A stretch of DNA of 64,000 nt from NCBI GenBank assembly GCA_964469215.1, contig CAYXYB010000008.1:1-64000 (forward strand), given 5' to 3'. The notes under the pieces are model-generated. The model made no database searches. It was not told where the DNA came from and saw only the letters and a program-made list of their open reading frames with translations. The translations under genes and the position numbers were made by a program. Positions 11,801 to 20,023 of this stretch are shown piece after piece. Every line of letters starts with the position of its first letter. Positions within the stretch are counted from its first letter, which is position 1. Source of the DNA: SKPS01 sp964469215 (GTDB lineage: Bacteria > Bacteroidota > Bacteroidia > Bacteroidales > SKPS01).

Positions 11801-14800
11801 ACATCATATTGTTTGGTATGATCAGGCAACCGGAGGAAACGTGGTTCAGAACCCTGTTCTCAGCACTGTGGGTTCAGTAACTTATTACGCAGAAGCTGTA
11901 AATAACACGACAAATTGCTCAAGCCTAAGCAGAACCGCTGTTAATCTGCAGATTGATCAGCCATCATCTGCAATAATTACCTATCTCGACAACCCATACT
12001 GTTCAAATGAAGCTTTTGCATATGTTACACGTACAGGCACTCCGGGAGGATATCCAGGAGGAACCCCGGGTGGAACATACTTCGCATATCAGCCGGGTAT
12101 TTCTATAAACCCGTCTACCGGTACCATAGATATTGGTGCAAGTATTCCTGCTATGTATACTATAGGCTATGTAATGCCGGCCAATGGCGTATGTCCCTCA
12201 ACAATTACCACAACTTCTATTATCATTGAACAGATTCCTATAGCCACAATTTCTTACAATACCCCATTCTGTCATAACGGTGGTGTTGAAAGTCCTACAA
12301 TTGTCGGAACTCAGGGTGGTTTGTTCTCATACTATAGCTGGCCAAACCTGGCTCTCAATACCATTACAGGTGATATCACACTTGGAGGTGCCAGCCTGCC
12401 GGGTACATACACAGTTTTCTATTCATTCGCTGCTACACTTGCCTGTCCTCAGGTAAATACTTCAACAACTGTACAGGTTCTCGATGCCGTTTCAGTTACA
12501 GTAACTGCTGTTACAGGCGAAACCTGCTTCGGAACTGCCGATGGAACAATTTCTCTGGCTATCAGTGGATTTGTACCTCCTGTATCATATACATGGTCAG
12601 GCCCAACTTCAATAGGTAATACTGTTCAGAACCCTATTGGCCTAAGCCAGGGAACATATTACGTTACGGTTACAGATTCCTATGGTTGCAATGCTACCGC
12701 AACAGCTACCGTTACAGGCGTTGGCCAGTTGTTGGCAACAGTTACTTCTACTGATGTTACTTGTGCAGGAAATTCCGACGGTTCAATAAGCATTACAGGA
12801 GCTACCGGAGGATATGGTACTTATGAATATTCCATCACTGGTGGAACATCATGGCAGTCAACCGGTATCTATACCGGACTACAATCAGGTGTATATGATG
12901 TATGGATGCGCGATGGCGCACATCCAACATGTTTCGTAGATCTCGATGGCTCTGTCAATACAAATATTACTGAACCTTTGCCGGTATCTGCTACATTTAC
13001 ATCAACAAATATCGACTGCTATGGTGCAAATGACGGAACAATTACCGTTACTGGTGCTACCGGTGGTTATGGCACTTTTGAATACAGCATTGATGGCGGA
13101 TACAACTGGCAGACATCCGGCCAGTTTGCAAATCTTGCCCCTGGATTATACTCTGTTATGGTTCGTGATGCTCTTTATATACAATGTGTCACAAGCCTTG
13201 GCTCAGTAACCATAACCCAACCTGGATTGCTCAGTGCATCTGTGATCCCCACAGATGTCACATGCTATAACCTTAGTGATGGCGTTATTACGGTTTATAT
13301 GCCAGTGGGCGGTTCAGGCAACTACCTGTTCACTATAGATGGTGGTCAGAACTGGCAGACATCTCCATTATTTATTGGACTTACCAACGGTTTCTATGAT
13401 GTCTGGATTCGCGATGCTGCTGCCGTATCATGTATGATAGACCTCGATGGCACACAGAATACCGAAATCAAACAGCCGCTGCAATTAGGTGCTACCGTTA
13501 CTTCCCAGGATGTTACCTGTAATGGTGCTGCTGATGGTTACATTACTATCAGTAACCCTGTGGGTGGCAACGGAACATTTGCATATTCAATTGATGGTGG
13601 AGTGAATTGGTATCCTTCAGGAAACTTCACCAATTTAGGGCCGGGAACTTACAACGTTCAGATCAGCGATGGTGTTTACACATATTGCATTGAAATACTA
13701 AATCCAAATCTCGTGATAAATCAACCTGCTGCTCTTACCGGCACGTTGCTCGCAACCAACGTTTCATGCAATGGTTATAATGATGGCTCAATCCTGATCA
13801 GCGGAGTTTCCGGAGGATCCGGCACATTTGAATATAGCAATGATGGTGGACAAACATGGGTTTCGGGAAGTATTGCCGGCGGACACCTGTTTGCAAACCT
13901 GTCTCCTGGATTGTATGATGTCCTGGTCAGGGATGCTCAGCAGATAAATTGCATCCTCGATCTTGATGGCATTGGCAAAACCGCTATCACACAACCTGCA
14001 CTTTTGAGCGGAATGATTTCAAGCCCTGCATTATACAACGGTTACAATGTTTCTTGTTATGGTGCTGCTGATGGATCAGTTGCTGTATACGTATCTGGAG
14101 GTACTCAACCATATAACTATAATTGGTCAGGATCTACCCCGATAGGAAATACCTTCGCAGGAAATAATCTTACCGCCGGAACATACAGCGTTACTGTAAC
14201 TGATGGTAATGGCTGTTCAACAACTCTTGCTACCACCCTTATTGAACCATATCCCATTGCAATATCCGGTGTGTCAACTGATGTTACTTGTCCGGGCTTT
14301 GCTGATGGAACGATAGACCTTACCATAACAGGTGGAGTTGGTCTCTTGAGCTTCATTTGGGCAGGGCCTACAGCTATTGGTAATGTTGAAGATCCGAGCT
14401 ATCTCCTCGCCGGAGCCTACTCTGTTACCGTAACAGATGCAAATGGCTGTAGCACTACATTCTCTATCTCGGTTGGAGCCACACCGGACCTCACTGCTCC
14501 AACATTCCAATGCCCATCGTATATTACTCAGGGAGCTGACTATGGCCAGTGCAATGCAACACTTCAGATTGTAATACCTGTTGCTTTCGACAACTGCGAT
14601 CCTAATCCTGTTGTTACAGGTGTTAGAAATGATGCGCTTCCACTTACCGCTCCTTATCCGGTTGGTATTACCACCATCACATGGACAGCACTTGATGTGA
14701 ATGGTCAGTCATCTACCTGTACACAGACTATTACAATATATGATAACCTTCCCCCAACAATTATTTGTCCTCCAACAGTAAACACTCTTTACACTGCCGG

Positions 14801-16637
14801 TGCATGTAATGCAGTTGTTAACCTTGGTATACCAACTGTGACTGATAATTGCGGTGTTTCTTCGGTTGTTGGTGTCAGAAGTGATGCATTGCCATTGTCT
14901 GCACCTTTCCCGTCAGGACAAACAATAGTTACGTGGACAGCTACTGATGTTAACAATAACCAAAATAGCTGCACACAGGTGGTTAATGTTACACCTACTG
15001 AGCTCCTGATGCTTTACAACTTTAATTATGCCACCCAGTATCCGATATTGCCGGATTATATAGCTCCCTATATGACAGGTTATTGCACCTCATTTGAACC
15101 CTTCCTGCTTACCAGCACTGGTACGATTACTGGTCCTCTTGCATTTATAAGTGATATTAACTTCATGGGCAACAACGGGCTTGCAATGGCACAGTCAAAT
15201 GGGAACAATGCAAGGTACTTCGAATTCAGGGTATTTGGCGACAGCTTGTACAAGTACCGTGATTACAAACTTTATCTGCAGGGACGCCGCCAGGTTAACG
15301 CTGCTACACAGATCGCTCTGTATTACAGCTTCGACGGTGTAACCTTCTGGCCTGGTGACAGTATGACCATGCCGGCAGCTGATACCTGGTTCGAGAAGAT
15401 ACTTGACCTTACTGGCCATGATACTATAAACTACACCAAGAACCTCTATTTGAGGCTTTATGTAAAGGGTTCAAATATGGTTTCTGGTAGTACCCGTCTC
15501 GATATTGACAACTTCCAGCTTACTGCAATAAATGGCCCGATAGCTCGTCATGACTTTGCTAATGTTCAGGCAAACGGATCTGTAGTAATTGATGTTCTTG
15601 CCAACGACGATTATGGTTGTAACGGTCCGGCTGCTATAATACCAATTATTGGTGTTGACGTTCCAAGCAATGGAACATCTACCATGAATATGAACGGGAC
15701 ATTTACCTATGTTCCCGATCCGAACTTCCTGGGTAACGATTATTTTACCTACATGATATGTGATGGAATTGGTAATTGTGACACTGCAATCGTCAGAGTT
15801 ACAGTGATTACCCCAGACCTCTATCTCTCACCAAAAGTATTCCTCCAGGGTTCCTATGATACTGCTTCAGGACTTATGAACGACAATCTCAGATTGTTGG
15901 GATTTGTACCATTGTCTCAACCATATTCCTCAGCTCCATACAACACCAAGTTCACCCATGTTGGATCAGGTACTGAAGTTACAACCCCTGCGGTTCTTGC
16001 AGTAGCAGGCCCTGACGCAATTGTCGACTGGGTATTCATTGAACTCCGCGACAAGAACAACAATGCCAATGTGGTGGCAACTCGTGTAGCTCTTGTTCAA
16101 AGGGATGGTAATGTTGTGGATGTTGACGGTGTAAGTCCTGTTAAATTCTCCAACCTGATCGGTACAGAATACTTTGTTGCGGTGCGCCACAGGAACCACC
16201 TGGGTGTTCTATCAGCAAACACTGTATTCCTGAGCCTTACCGGAACTGTGGTAGACTTCACCAACGGAACTGTTCCTGAGTTTAATTTCGGAATCCAGAA
16301 TGGTTATAACTATACCACACTAGCTCAGAAGACCCTCAAACCGGGTATACGTGGTTTACATGCAGGAAATGCCCTACCCGACAACAAGGTTAAGTACCAG
16401 GGACCATCAAACGACAGGGGAACTGTCCTTTCTCAGGTGCTTACACACCCGGGTAATACTTTGTTCGAAATGAACTATAACTTCGCTACAGGTTATTACA
16501 GTGGTGATGTCAATATGGATGGTCAGGTTAAATATATGGGTGCTGGTAATGACAGCAGCGTTATTCTCAATGCTGTCCTCAACTATGTTCCCGGTGCAAC
16601 CATGATCTTTGACTTCATGATTGAACAAATTCCGTAA
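5823..16637 (+). CDS. 3604-residue multidomain surface protein (cohesin-like, SprB, HYR, Ig-like repeats)
   Basis: The start is set at 5823 because it opens a clean signal peptide (MKKQLLVFIVLFFAISQAWA); the frame extends 43 codons upstream but that part is not signal-like. Approximate order by residue: parallel beta-helix-like 22-205; cohesin-like 210-355, with a LTLTYDPNVL strand; Ig-like modules 355-610; one SprB repeat 615-695; three long 286-residue repeats 695-1555; a unique domain 1556-1720; three SprB repeats to 1962; Ig-like modules to 2220; eight SprB repeats to 2890; two HYR domains to 3060; a beta-sandwich to 3240; a cadherin-like module to 3332; and the C-terminal module shared with the upstream gene. 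SprB repeats are known from the Flavobacterium gliding adhesin SprB. It is probably exported and displayed on the cell surface; ligand and export signal are unknown. Confidence 0.88.
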   Translation: MKKQLLVFIVLFFAISQAWAATLTVGTTGTYATLNAALSAAASGDEIHILTAGSYGGFTYSSAGNLSIKNMSSGTVTIQGASPALTVTGGILTMNGITFVTSTNDPAILIQGGKLIIRSCTVIESASYNQNGVLLTGGELDAGISTNPGHNTFTVNGPGRAVYNSGGIANAIQNYWGSTDYINVTSRITGTVAFDPWCNSTFTQCNFTTQGGPVTTAPGIVACSPIINIPITTDIFNDIDAISLTLTYDPNVLTYNNVYTGHSALSGGFWNINSPAAGVLKIGWISMTGVTIPTPPTPIQIVSVQFNYAGGFSNLVWDDSDPIFCEYQHALIQGPYYDKPTSTYYLNGWVTELAAAIPGPNISECQQIPTQTLTATATPVAPGTSIVWYDAQSGGNVVTPTLSAPGTVTYWAANATPSCQSITRVPVTLHMDPKNIATINYNNGSGQPHFCTNGTVANVIQTGTPGGVYSVQPSTGLVIDQNTGQVNIAASTAGTYTVVYTMQAVGLCPADAVTTQFVLTQLPTITTYKYDDNPFCFNAPNAFPNLVASNTNGVYSIPNPPFGLLFNNATGELYLQGQSPANTYNMVYTIPAAMGCPDVTKATSVTVLPEFTLATSSTNETCDGAKDGTATVIPTNGVAPLSYLWNDPAAQTTATATGLAHGTYSVTVTDANTPNACIQTATVTVGLELLPSPVIAPIADISTVTKTPVILVSQVSYPVFTIPAAYKADALITSTVPFPVGAKVVGVVYQEGSNVATFTTNFSLDNLTSVYLSDILGTPPTPLAPHSGLTITWAVYIEGFNAPATYPVTFQTVTYIDKSICVAPIGNAESFNLTFADLVSFSVSPNPAQIICDEVQFGFNIQYPAIDNNDNYSGLIKNNAHITSNVPLPASTLNWSYNGNPGTPYSVAMGTTQIYLSAITGMTAPLQGHGNLNDTWLFTLTGPGINANDYTFTIDNVAQFGGDHIYNTSTINLLGLPVVSTSQVADIATITKTPVIIHETVTYPAVISALPTVLTDAIIATNVAFPTNAVIESITYDQGSGNTVFNVNYPIGGLTQLYLSDVLGSASPLNGHAGLTVNWTFTISGFDVPQTYEIMFTPIAYINKAVCYNVIGSSQPFYLTFDDLVSFAVSPNPAQIICDEVQFGFNIQYPAIQNIDNNTGVIKNNALITSNVPLPASILNWSYNGNPGAPYSITQGTTQIYLSDITGMTAPLQGHGNLNDTWMFTLTGTNLAANDYTFTIQNVAQLGGNYIYNNSTLNLNGLPVVNMAPIADISTITKTPVIVPATVTYPAVITAQSSVLTDAVLTTSVPFPAGVVIESVTYDQGSGVTVFPVNFTGFNGSQTSFYLSDFLGTAATPLNGHAGLTVNWTFTISGFASPYNGIVTVTPVAYQSKGYCESVIGNAESFNLVFADLISYTVTPASPIAGCNNQVDFTITIVNPAVVNVHNSITNDALVTINTPLPAGTVIGWSYNGSPVTNYTLTAPTSSLYLSTLVGTSYPIVLENLVTAVWDFTVTVPNTAVASYGLTVESMAKLGTSEYVYYTENITLNFAPTPLVMTMGLQTKLGPNGYWYPVTGSLPNYDLCIDPANVPTDYIVDIASLTANIALEQNFYNPFYLPTNPSAALLSYWAAKGVISGAPGWQGRMWDIINGVEPMVYIYYDGYDYMLVDGLMYWLYGGTPPMTIPADYPEGVYTLTGQVKEAFIGCLSAPFSINMSLNTVPLLSITGTDVTCFGANDGTINLTVTGSHIPFSYYWSGPTQIGNIPNPTNLAPGQYYVQVTDAKGCYGYTTYTINEPAELLITSITSPTYNGGYNISCNSLSDGAINLTVQGGTGAYNYAWTGPVIIGNVEDPALLPAGTYIVVVTDANGCSATTSITLTEPMPLVAAINQYSNISCFGFNDGQATVSVTGGYAAVDYQYAWSPSGQTTATAINLAPVTHTVVVTDDNGCSTTAQITLTEPAEVLPPTNPGHITVCGTLPVTQTITATATVPAGHHIVWYDQATGGNVVQNPVLSTVGSVTYYAEAVNNTTNCSSLSRTAVNLQIDQPSSAIITYLDNPYCSNEAFAYVTRTGTPGGYPGGTPGGTYFAYQPGISINPSTGTIDIGASIPAMYTIGYVMPANGVCPSTITTTSIIIEQIPIATISYNTPFCHNGGVESPTIVGTQGGLFSYYSWPNLALNTITGDITLGGASLPGTYTVFYSFAATLACPQVNTSTTVQVLDAVSVTVTAVTGETCFGTADGTISLAISGFVPPVSYTWSGPTSIGNTVQNPIGLSQGTYYVTVTDSYGCNATATATVTGVGQLLATVTSTDVTCAGNSDGSISITGATGGYGTYEYSITGGTSWQSTGIYTGLQSGVYDVWMRDGAHPTCFVDLDGSVNTNITEPLPVSATFTSTNIDCYGANDGTITVTGATGGYGTFEYSIDGGYNWQTSGQFANLAPGLYSVMVRDALYIQCVTSLGSVTITQPGLLSASVIPTDVTCYNLSDGVITVYMPVGGSGNYLFTIDGGQNWQTSPLFIGLTNGFYDVWIRDAAAVSCMIDLDGTQNTEIKQPLQLGATVTSQDVTCNGAADGYITISNPVGGNGTFAYSIDGGVNWYPSGNFTNLGPGTYNVQISDGVYTYCIEILNPNLVINQPAALTGTLLATNVSCNGYNDGSILISGVSGGSGTFEYSNDGGQTWVSGSIAGGHLFANLSPGLYDVLVRDAQQINCILDLDGIGKTAITQPALLSGMISSPALYNGYNVSCYGAADGSVAVYVSGGTQPYNYNWSGSTPIGNTFAGNNLTAGTYSVTVTDGNGCSTTLATTLIEPYPIAISGVSTDVTCPGFADGTIDLTITGGVGLLSFIWAGPTAIGNVEDPSYLLAGAYSVTVTDANGCSTTFSISVGATPDLTAPTFQCPSYITQGADYGQCNATLQIVIPVAFDNCDPNPVVTGVRNDALPLTAPYPVGITTITWTALDVNGQSSTCTQTITIYDNLPPTIICPPTVNTLYTAGACNAVVNLGIPTVTDNCGVSSVVGVRSDALPLSAPFPSGQTIVTWTATDVNNNQNSCTQVVNVTPTELLMLYNFNYATQYPILPDYIAPYMTGYCTSFEPFLLTSTGTITGPLAFISDINFMGNNGLAMAQSNGNNARYFEFRVFGDSLYKYRDYKLYLQGRRQVNAATQIALYYSFDGVTFWPGDSMTMPAADTWFEKILDLTGHDTINYTKNLYLRLYVKGSNMVSGSTRLDIDNFQLTAINGPIARHDFANVQANGSVVIDVLANDDYGCNGPAAIIPIIGVDVPSNGTSTMNMNGTFTYVPDPNFLGNDYFTYMICDGIGNCDTAIVRVTVITPDLYLSPKVFLQGSYDTASGLMNDNLRLLGFVPLSQPYSSAPYNTKFTHVGSGTEVTTPAVLAVAGPDAIVDWVFIELRDKNNNANVVATRVALVQRDGNVVDVDGVSPVKFSNLIGTEYFVAVRHRNHLGVLSANTVFLSLTGTVVDFTNGTVPEFNFGIQNGYNYTTLAQKTLKPGIRGLHAGNALPDNKVKYQGPSNDRGTVLSQVLTHPGNTLFEMNYNFATGYYSGDVNMDGQVKYMGAGNDSSVILNAVLNYVPGATMIFDFMIEQIP
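7910..10480 (+). repeat. Three ~858-bp tandem coding repeats
   Basis: Units begin with an ADI(S/A)T(V/I)TKTPVI motif near 7917, 8775 and 9635, about 858 bases apart. Each unit has two related halves, one with a TYPAVI strand and the other with SPNPAQIICDEVQFGFNIQYPAI-like sequence. The second half of the third unit has diverged. I do not recognise the domain. Confidence 0.85.
10985..14490 (+). repeat. Array of eleven SprB-type repeats in two blocks
   Basis: Repeats of 75-90 residues carry the SprB signature: a (V/I)xC(F/Y/N)GxxDGxI motif, a central GG or Y-W strand, and (G/A)xYxVxVxDxxGC near the end. Three lie at 10985-11710 and eight at 12488-14490, separated by Ig-like modules; a further single copy lies at about 7655-7890. 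A subset (12725-14010) has a variant ending that carries a DLDG motif. Confidence 0.85.
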
Positions 16638-16645
16638 TTATTTGT

Positions 16646-16694
16646 CTGGTCACTGCCCTGAAATAAAAATCAGGGCAGTGGTAACCAGATTTTT
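16646..16694 (+). terminator. Rho-independent terminator after the 3604-residue giant
   Basis: CTGGT-CACTGCCCTGA (16646-16661) pairs with TCAGGGCAGTG-(GTA)-ACCAG (16670-16688), leaving a three-base bulge and an A-rich loop; ATTTTTG follows. It lies just after the stop codon. Confidence 0.75.
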
Positions 16695-16812
16695 GAAACA
16701 AAAAAGAATCAAATTCGTTTAACCTCCTGGATCAATATATAAAACCTTGAAAATTAACAATTCAACCATCAGAAGTCAAATTAATAAGAAAAACCAAATA
16801 AACTTTATAGTT

Positions 16813-18237
16813 ATGAAAAAAGTACTAGTTCTGTTAAGTCTGCTTTTATTTGTTGTGGTTGGTTTCGCTCAGTTACCCGACATGAGAACCAATCTGCGGT
16901 ATAATACCGCTGCCTGCAGGTATGAAGTATATGTCAGGCCGGCAACATCTGCACCATCCTTCTTTCTGGGCCCATCCCAGATAACGATTGCAGTGCCGCA
17001 TAATACCATTACAAATTATGTAGGTCAACGAAGCAATGCATTTGTAATTAACACAATTACTCCCTTAGGAAGTTCATGGTCTATTAACAATGCTGCTGAC
17101 AAAAGTTCATTCCCTGCTTATGCCAATGGACACGATTATTATGTAGTTGACCATGGTGGAGGCCCTTTGGGTGCTGTTACGGCTAATGTTGAAGTCCTTC
17201 TGTTTTCATTTACCCTGGGACATAATTGTATCGATGGACTGAGGTTATGGGAAGGACTAGGTGTGGCTAATGGCGGTTTAGGTGCTATACCAAACGCTTA
17301 CAATGACCCGAAATATCCAACTCAACCCTATGGCGGTGGCGGTGATTACGAGACCAATATAAATGAAGGTATGATGGATCAGGAAAAATGGGTAGGCAAT
17401 TACAACAACACAACAACAGTATTGCCGAAACCAACAGCCGATATTACTTATGCGTGCCAGCCCGGAAATACTCTCGCTACTATCACGGCAAATGTAATAG
17501 GTGGTTCTGCATGCAGTTCCATTCAATATACATGGTCAGGACCCGGAATATGGTTGTTGAACCCCGGAACGAATTATCAAGGTGTAGGTCAGACTCCTTT
17601 TGGAACCTACCAGGTTGATCTGTTAGATAATAATGGTTGCCCGGCAAGTGCTACTCTTATTCTCAACGCACAATGCTCTGCAGTTCCCCTTCCGGTTGAG
17701 TTGCTCAGCTTCACAGTAACAAAAACAGGTGATGATGCCTTGCTCGAATGGGCAACTGCTACAGAGATCAACAACAACTACTTCGACATTCAGCATTCAA
17801 CTGATGGAGAAGAGTTTGTTAATGTCGGAAGAGAGTACTCTCTAAACGGAAACAGCACCAACCTGCAAAACTATAAGTTTACCCACATGAAGCCGGGTAA
17901 AGGTATAAACTATTATAGGCTGAAGCAGGTTGATTATGATGGTTCATTCGAATACTCTGATATCCGTTCGGTTGTCTTCGGAGGACTTGGTAATCTTACA
18001 ATCTATCCCAATCCTACAACCAAGGTTCTGAATGTTCAGGTACCACAGGATATGGATCTGGCATCAGTAATTGAAATTGTAAGCCCTGCCGGTCAGATAG
18101 TAAGGTCATTTACAAATGCAGATCTTGCAAAATCTGTTCTGTCATTCGATGTCTCTGATCTTGCAGTAGGATTCTACTTTATTCAGATCAGAACCAGTGT
18201 AGATCTGTATCGCGAGCAGTTTGTGATAACAAAATAA
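16813..18237 (+). CDS. T9SS cargo protein with SprB-like module, 474 residues
   Basis: The start at 16813 gives a clear signal peptide (MKKVLVLLSLLLFVVVGFAQ); the frame extends upstream only through a TTG with no signal features. Residues about 20-200 form an unrecognised N-terminal domain rich in Gly and Asn. An SprB-like module (TWSGPG, DLLDNNGCPAS) follows, then a fibronectin-like linker with PLPVELLSF and ATATEINNNYFDIQ, very common just before T9SS tails. The last 80 residues are a T9SS type A sorting domain (LTIYPNPTT, then DVSDLAVGFYFIQI). It should cross the outer membrane and be anchored or released. Its position after the giants suggests a partner in the same surface structure, which is inference. 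Confidence 0.85.
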   Translation: MKKVLVLLSLLLFVVVGFAQLPDMRTNLRYNTAACRYEVYVRPATSAPSFFLGPSQITIAVPHNTITNYVGQRSNAFVINTITPLGSSWSINNAADKSSFPAYANGHDYYVVDHGGGPLGAVTANVEVLLFSFTLGHNCIDGLRLWEGLGVANGGLGAIPNAYNDPKYPTQPYGGGGDYETNINEGMMDQEKWVGNYNNTTTVLPKPTADITYACQPGNTLATITANVIGGSACSSIQYTWSGPGIWLLNPGTNYQGVGQTPFGTYQVDLLDNNGCPASATLILNAQCSAVPLPVELLSFTVTKTGDDALLEWATATEINNNYFDIQHSTDGEEFVNVGREYSLNGNSTNLQNYKFTHMKPGKGINYYRLKQVDYDGSFEYSDIRSVVFGGLGNLTIYPNPTTKVLNVQVPQDMDLASVIEIVSPAGQIVRSFTNADLAKSVLSFDVSDLAVGFYFIQIRTSVDLYREQFVITK

Positions 18238-18282
18238 GTCACTTAAGTCTTGCAGCTTGTTATAATAGCTGCAATCACTAAG

Positions 18283-18328
18283 GCAGAGTCCCATACCTTT
18301 GAAACGGTTATGGGATTCTGCTTTTTTC
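18283..18328. terminator. Strong, probably bidirectional terminator
   Basis: GCAGAGTCCCATACC (18283 onward) pairs with GGTTATGGGATTCTGC, ending in TTTTTT at 18322-18327. It sits between the convergent ends of the T9SS gene and the NUDIX gene. Confidence 0.82.
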
Positions 18329-18341
18329 TTGTTTATTATAT

Positions 18342-18965
18342 TCACTTCAACCCGGGTAAGTAATGCCTGAGAATATCTCTGATTAAAGGATAGGTATTCT
18401 GCATTACTTCTGATGCTAAGAATCTTTTATCTCCCCACATTACATTGGTGATATCCTCGCATATCTGTGGCACAGGGTTGCCGGCACCTGGTGTTTTCAT
18501 CAGAAACCAGGAGGTATGTTTTATATGCCACTTATCGCCTAAAAGATAAATATGATTGGTGATAAATGGTTCTGAAATTATTGAGAGCATTCCTATTCCC
18601 GTTTCTTCGGTTGTTTCTCTGATGGCACATCCTTCCGGTGATTCATGTTTGTCCTGTTTTCCCTTGGGAAGATCCCATCTTCCCCTTCTTTTAATAACAA
18701 GGATTCTTCCTTCCGGTCCCATAACAACTCCACCTGCTGCATACACAGGATAATAATCTGACAGAAAATTGCGTTTACAGCTTTCGTAATTGGAGCCGGC
18801 AACAATAATCACACTGTTGCTTTCCGGATCCATAAAATTGTTTAGCTGAAAATTAAACCTGTTTGAATCTGATTGTGTAATAATAATATTACCTGAACCT
18901 GTTGGGATATTATCAGAATCTGGAGAGAAGATTATTGTCTGACGGTTGTAAAAAACTTTATACAT
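18342..18965 (-). CDS. NUDIX hydrolase
   Basis: A 207-residue protein if started at MYKVF (18965); the frame extends further but would then overlap pyrE, which diverges 7 bases away. An N-terminal region of about 80 residues of unknown role precedes the NUDIX domain. The NUDIX box is complete: G-KQDKH-E-SPEGCAI-RE-TT-EE-TGI fits GX5EX7REUXEEXGU except that the U after RE is threonine. Such enzymes hydrolyse nucleoside diphosphates linked to another group, using Mg at the EExxxE helix; the substrate cannot be read from sequence. The RRGRWDLPKGK stretch before the box is typical of ADP-ribose/diadenosine-type members. Confidence 0.85.
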   Translation of the reverse strand: MYKVFYNRQTIIFSPDSDNIPTGSGNIIITQSDSNRFNFQLNNFMDPESNSVIIVAGSNYESCKRNFLSDYYPVYAAGGVVMGPEGRILVIKRRGRWDLPKGKQDKHESPEGCAIRETTEETGIGMLSIISEPFITNHIYLLGDKWHIKHTSWFLMKTPGAGNPVPQICEDITNVMWGDKRFLASEVMQNTYPLIRDILRHYLPGLK

Positions 18966-18968
18966 TTG
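18935..18968 (+). promoter_or_regulatory. Bacteroidota-type promoter for pyrE, possibly leaderless
   Basis: TACATTTG at 18961-18968 matches the TAnnTTTG -7 element, with a TTG at 18935-18937 23 bases upstream. The pyrE ATG begins only 4 bases after the element, so a transcript from it would have almost no leader. The divergent NUDIX start codon lies inside the same element. Confidence 0.4.
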
Positions 18969-18972
18969 CGCC

Positions 18973-19614
18973 ATGAATGATTTTGATGAAAGAGCTTTTA
19001 AAACTGCAGAGTATTTATTGCAAATTAAAGCAATAAAACTCAATCCTGCTGAACCATTTACATGGGCATCCGGCTGGAAGTCGCCTATTTATTGCGATAA
19101 CAGAAAAACATTGTCGTATCCTCAGATAAGGACATTCCTGAGGAAGCAGATGGTGACCATTATTGAAGATGAATTCGGTGATGTGGATCTGATTGCCGGG
19201 GTTGCTACCGGCGGGATAGCTTTGGGGGTTCTGGTGGCACAGGATCTGGGTCTACCTTTTGCTTATGTGAGGGCAACAGAGAAAAAGCATGGCCTGGGCA
19301 ACCAGATAGAAGGAGTGGTAGAATCGGGGCAATCTGTTGTTGTTATAGAGGATCTTATCAGTACTGGCAAAAGCAGTCTTTCTGCCGTTGCTGCACTTCG
19401 TGAGGTTGGATGTCAGGTGAAAGGGATGATAGCAATATTTACTTATGAGTTTCCCCAGGCAATAAAGGCATTTCAGTCTGCAAAATGCAATCTGTTTACA
19501 ATAAGCAGCTATTCCCACCTGATAAAACAGGCCATAGATTCTGAATATGTGTTTGCAGAACATGCTGAGATTCTCTCAAAATGGAGAGAAGACCCTGCCA
19601 ATTGGGGAAAATAA
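18973..19614 (+). CDS. pyrE: Orotate phosphoribosyltransferase
   Basis: A 213-residue enzyme of pyrimidine synthesis, joining orotate and PRPP to give OMP. The PRPP-binding signature VVVIEDLISTGKSS is at about residues 117-130, and the N-terminal FTWASGWKSPIYCDNR segment is the usual orotate/phosphate-binding start. Length fits the family. The start ATG at 18973 sits just behind a TAnnTTTG element. The SRPBCC gene follows 8 bases after the stop and is probably co-transcribed. Confidence 0.95.
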   Translation: MNDFDERAFKTAEYLLQIKAIKLNPAEPFTWASGWKSPIYCDNRKTLSYPQIRTFLRKQMVTIIEDEFGDVDLIAGVATGGIALGVLVAQDLGLPFAYVRATEKKHGLGNQIEGVVESGQSVVVIEDLISTGKSSLSAVAALREVGCQVKGMIAIFTYEFPQAIKAFQSAKCNLFTISSYSHLIKQAIDSEYVFAEHAEILSKWREDPANWGK

Positions 19615-19622
19615 CTTATGTG

Positions 19623-20015
19623 ATGAAGCATTTCATCAGCACCCCTCTGATTTCATGCCTCTCATGTGAGACCCTCTATGATCGTATCAGCAGCTTTGAT
19701 AACCTCAGGGAACTTATGCCTGAACAGATTATCAACTGGCAATCCGGAGATGATGCCTGCACATTTGAGATCAAGGGGATGACCAGGCTTTCGTTGAAAT
19801 ACGCTGAACGTGTCCCATTAAGAAAAGTAAGGATTGAAGCTGTCAATCCACCCTTTCCTATTGAGCTATCAGTTGAGCTTACAGAAGGGGTTGATCAGGG
19901 GATAATTTGTTGTACTTTGCTGAAAGCCGACCTTAACCCAATGCTTGCAATGCTTGCTTCAAGGCCTCTGCAACATCTTGTCGATACAATTAACCGGAAA
20001 CTGGTTTCAGAATAA
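19623..20015 (+). CDS. SRPBCC-fold (START-like) small protein
   Basis: A 130-residue protein starting at ATG 19623, 8 bases after pyrE. Its pattern, an N-terminal strand with TLYDRISSFDNL, alternating strands, and a C-terminal helix containing KADLNPMLAMLASRPL, resembles the SRPBCC/polyketide-cyclase-like protein commonly found next to pyrE in Bacteroidales. The fold binds hydrophobic ligands in a cavity; no specific ligand or role is known to me. No signal peptide. Confidence 0.7.
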   Translation: MKHFISTPLISCLSCETLYDRISSFDNLRELMPEQIINWQSGDDACTFEIKGMTRLSLKYAERVPLRKVRIEAVNPPFPIELSVELTEGVDQGIICCTLLKADLNPMLAMLASRPLQHLVDTINRKLVSE

Positions 20016-20023
20016 GCATTATT

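Noticed and set aside
12725..14010. CRISPR-like regular repeats
   Set aside because: The periodicity is of coding SprB modules with diverged DNA of about 240-260 bases, not short identical repeats with unique spacers; no cas genes.
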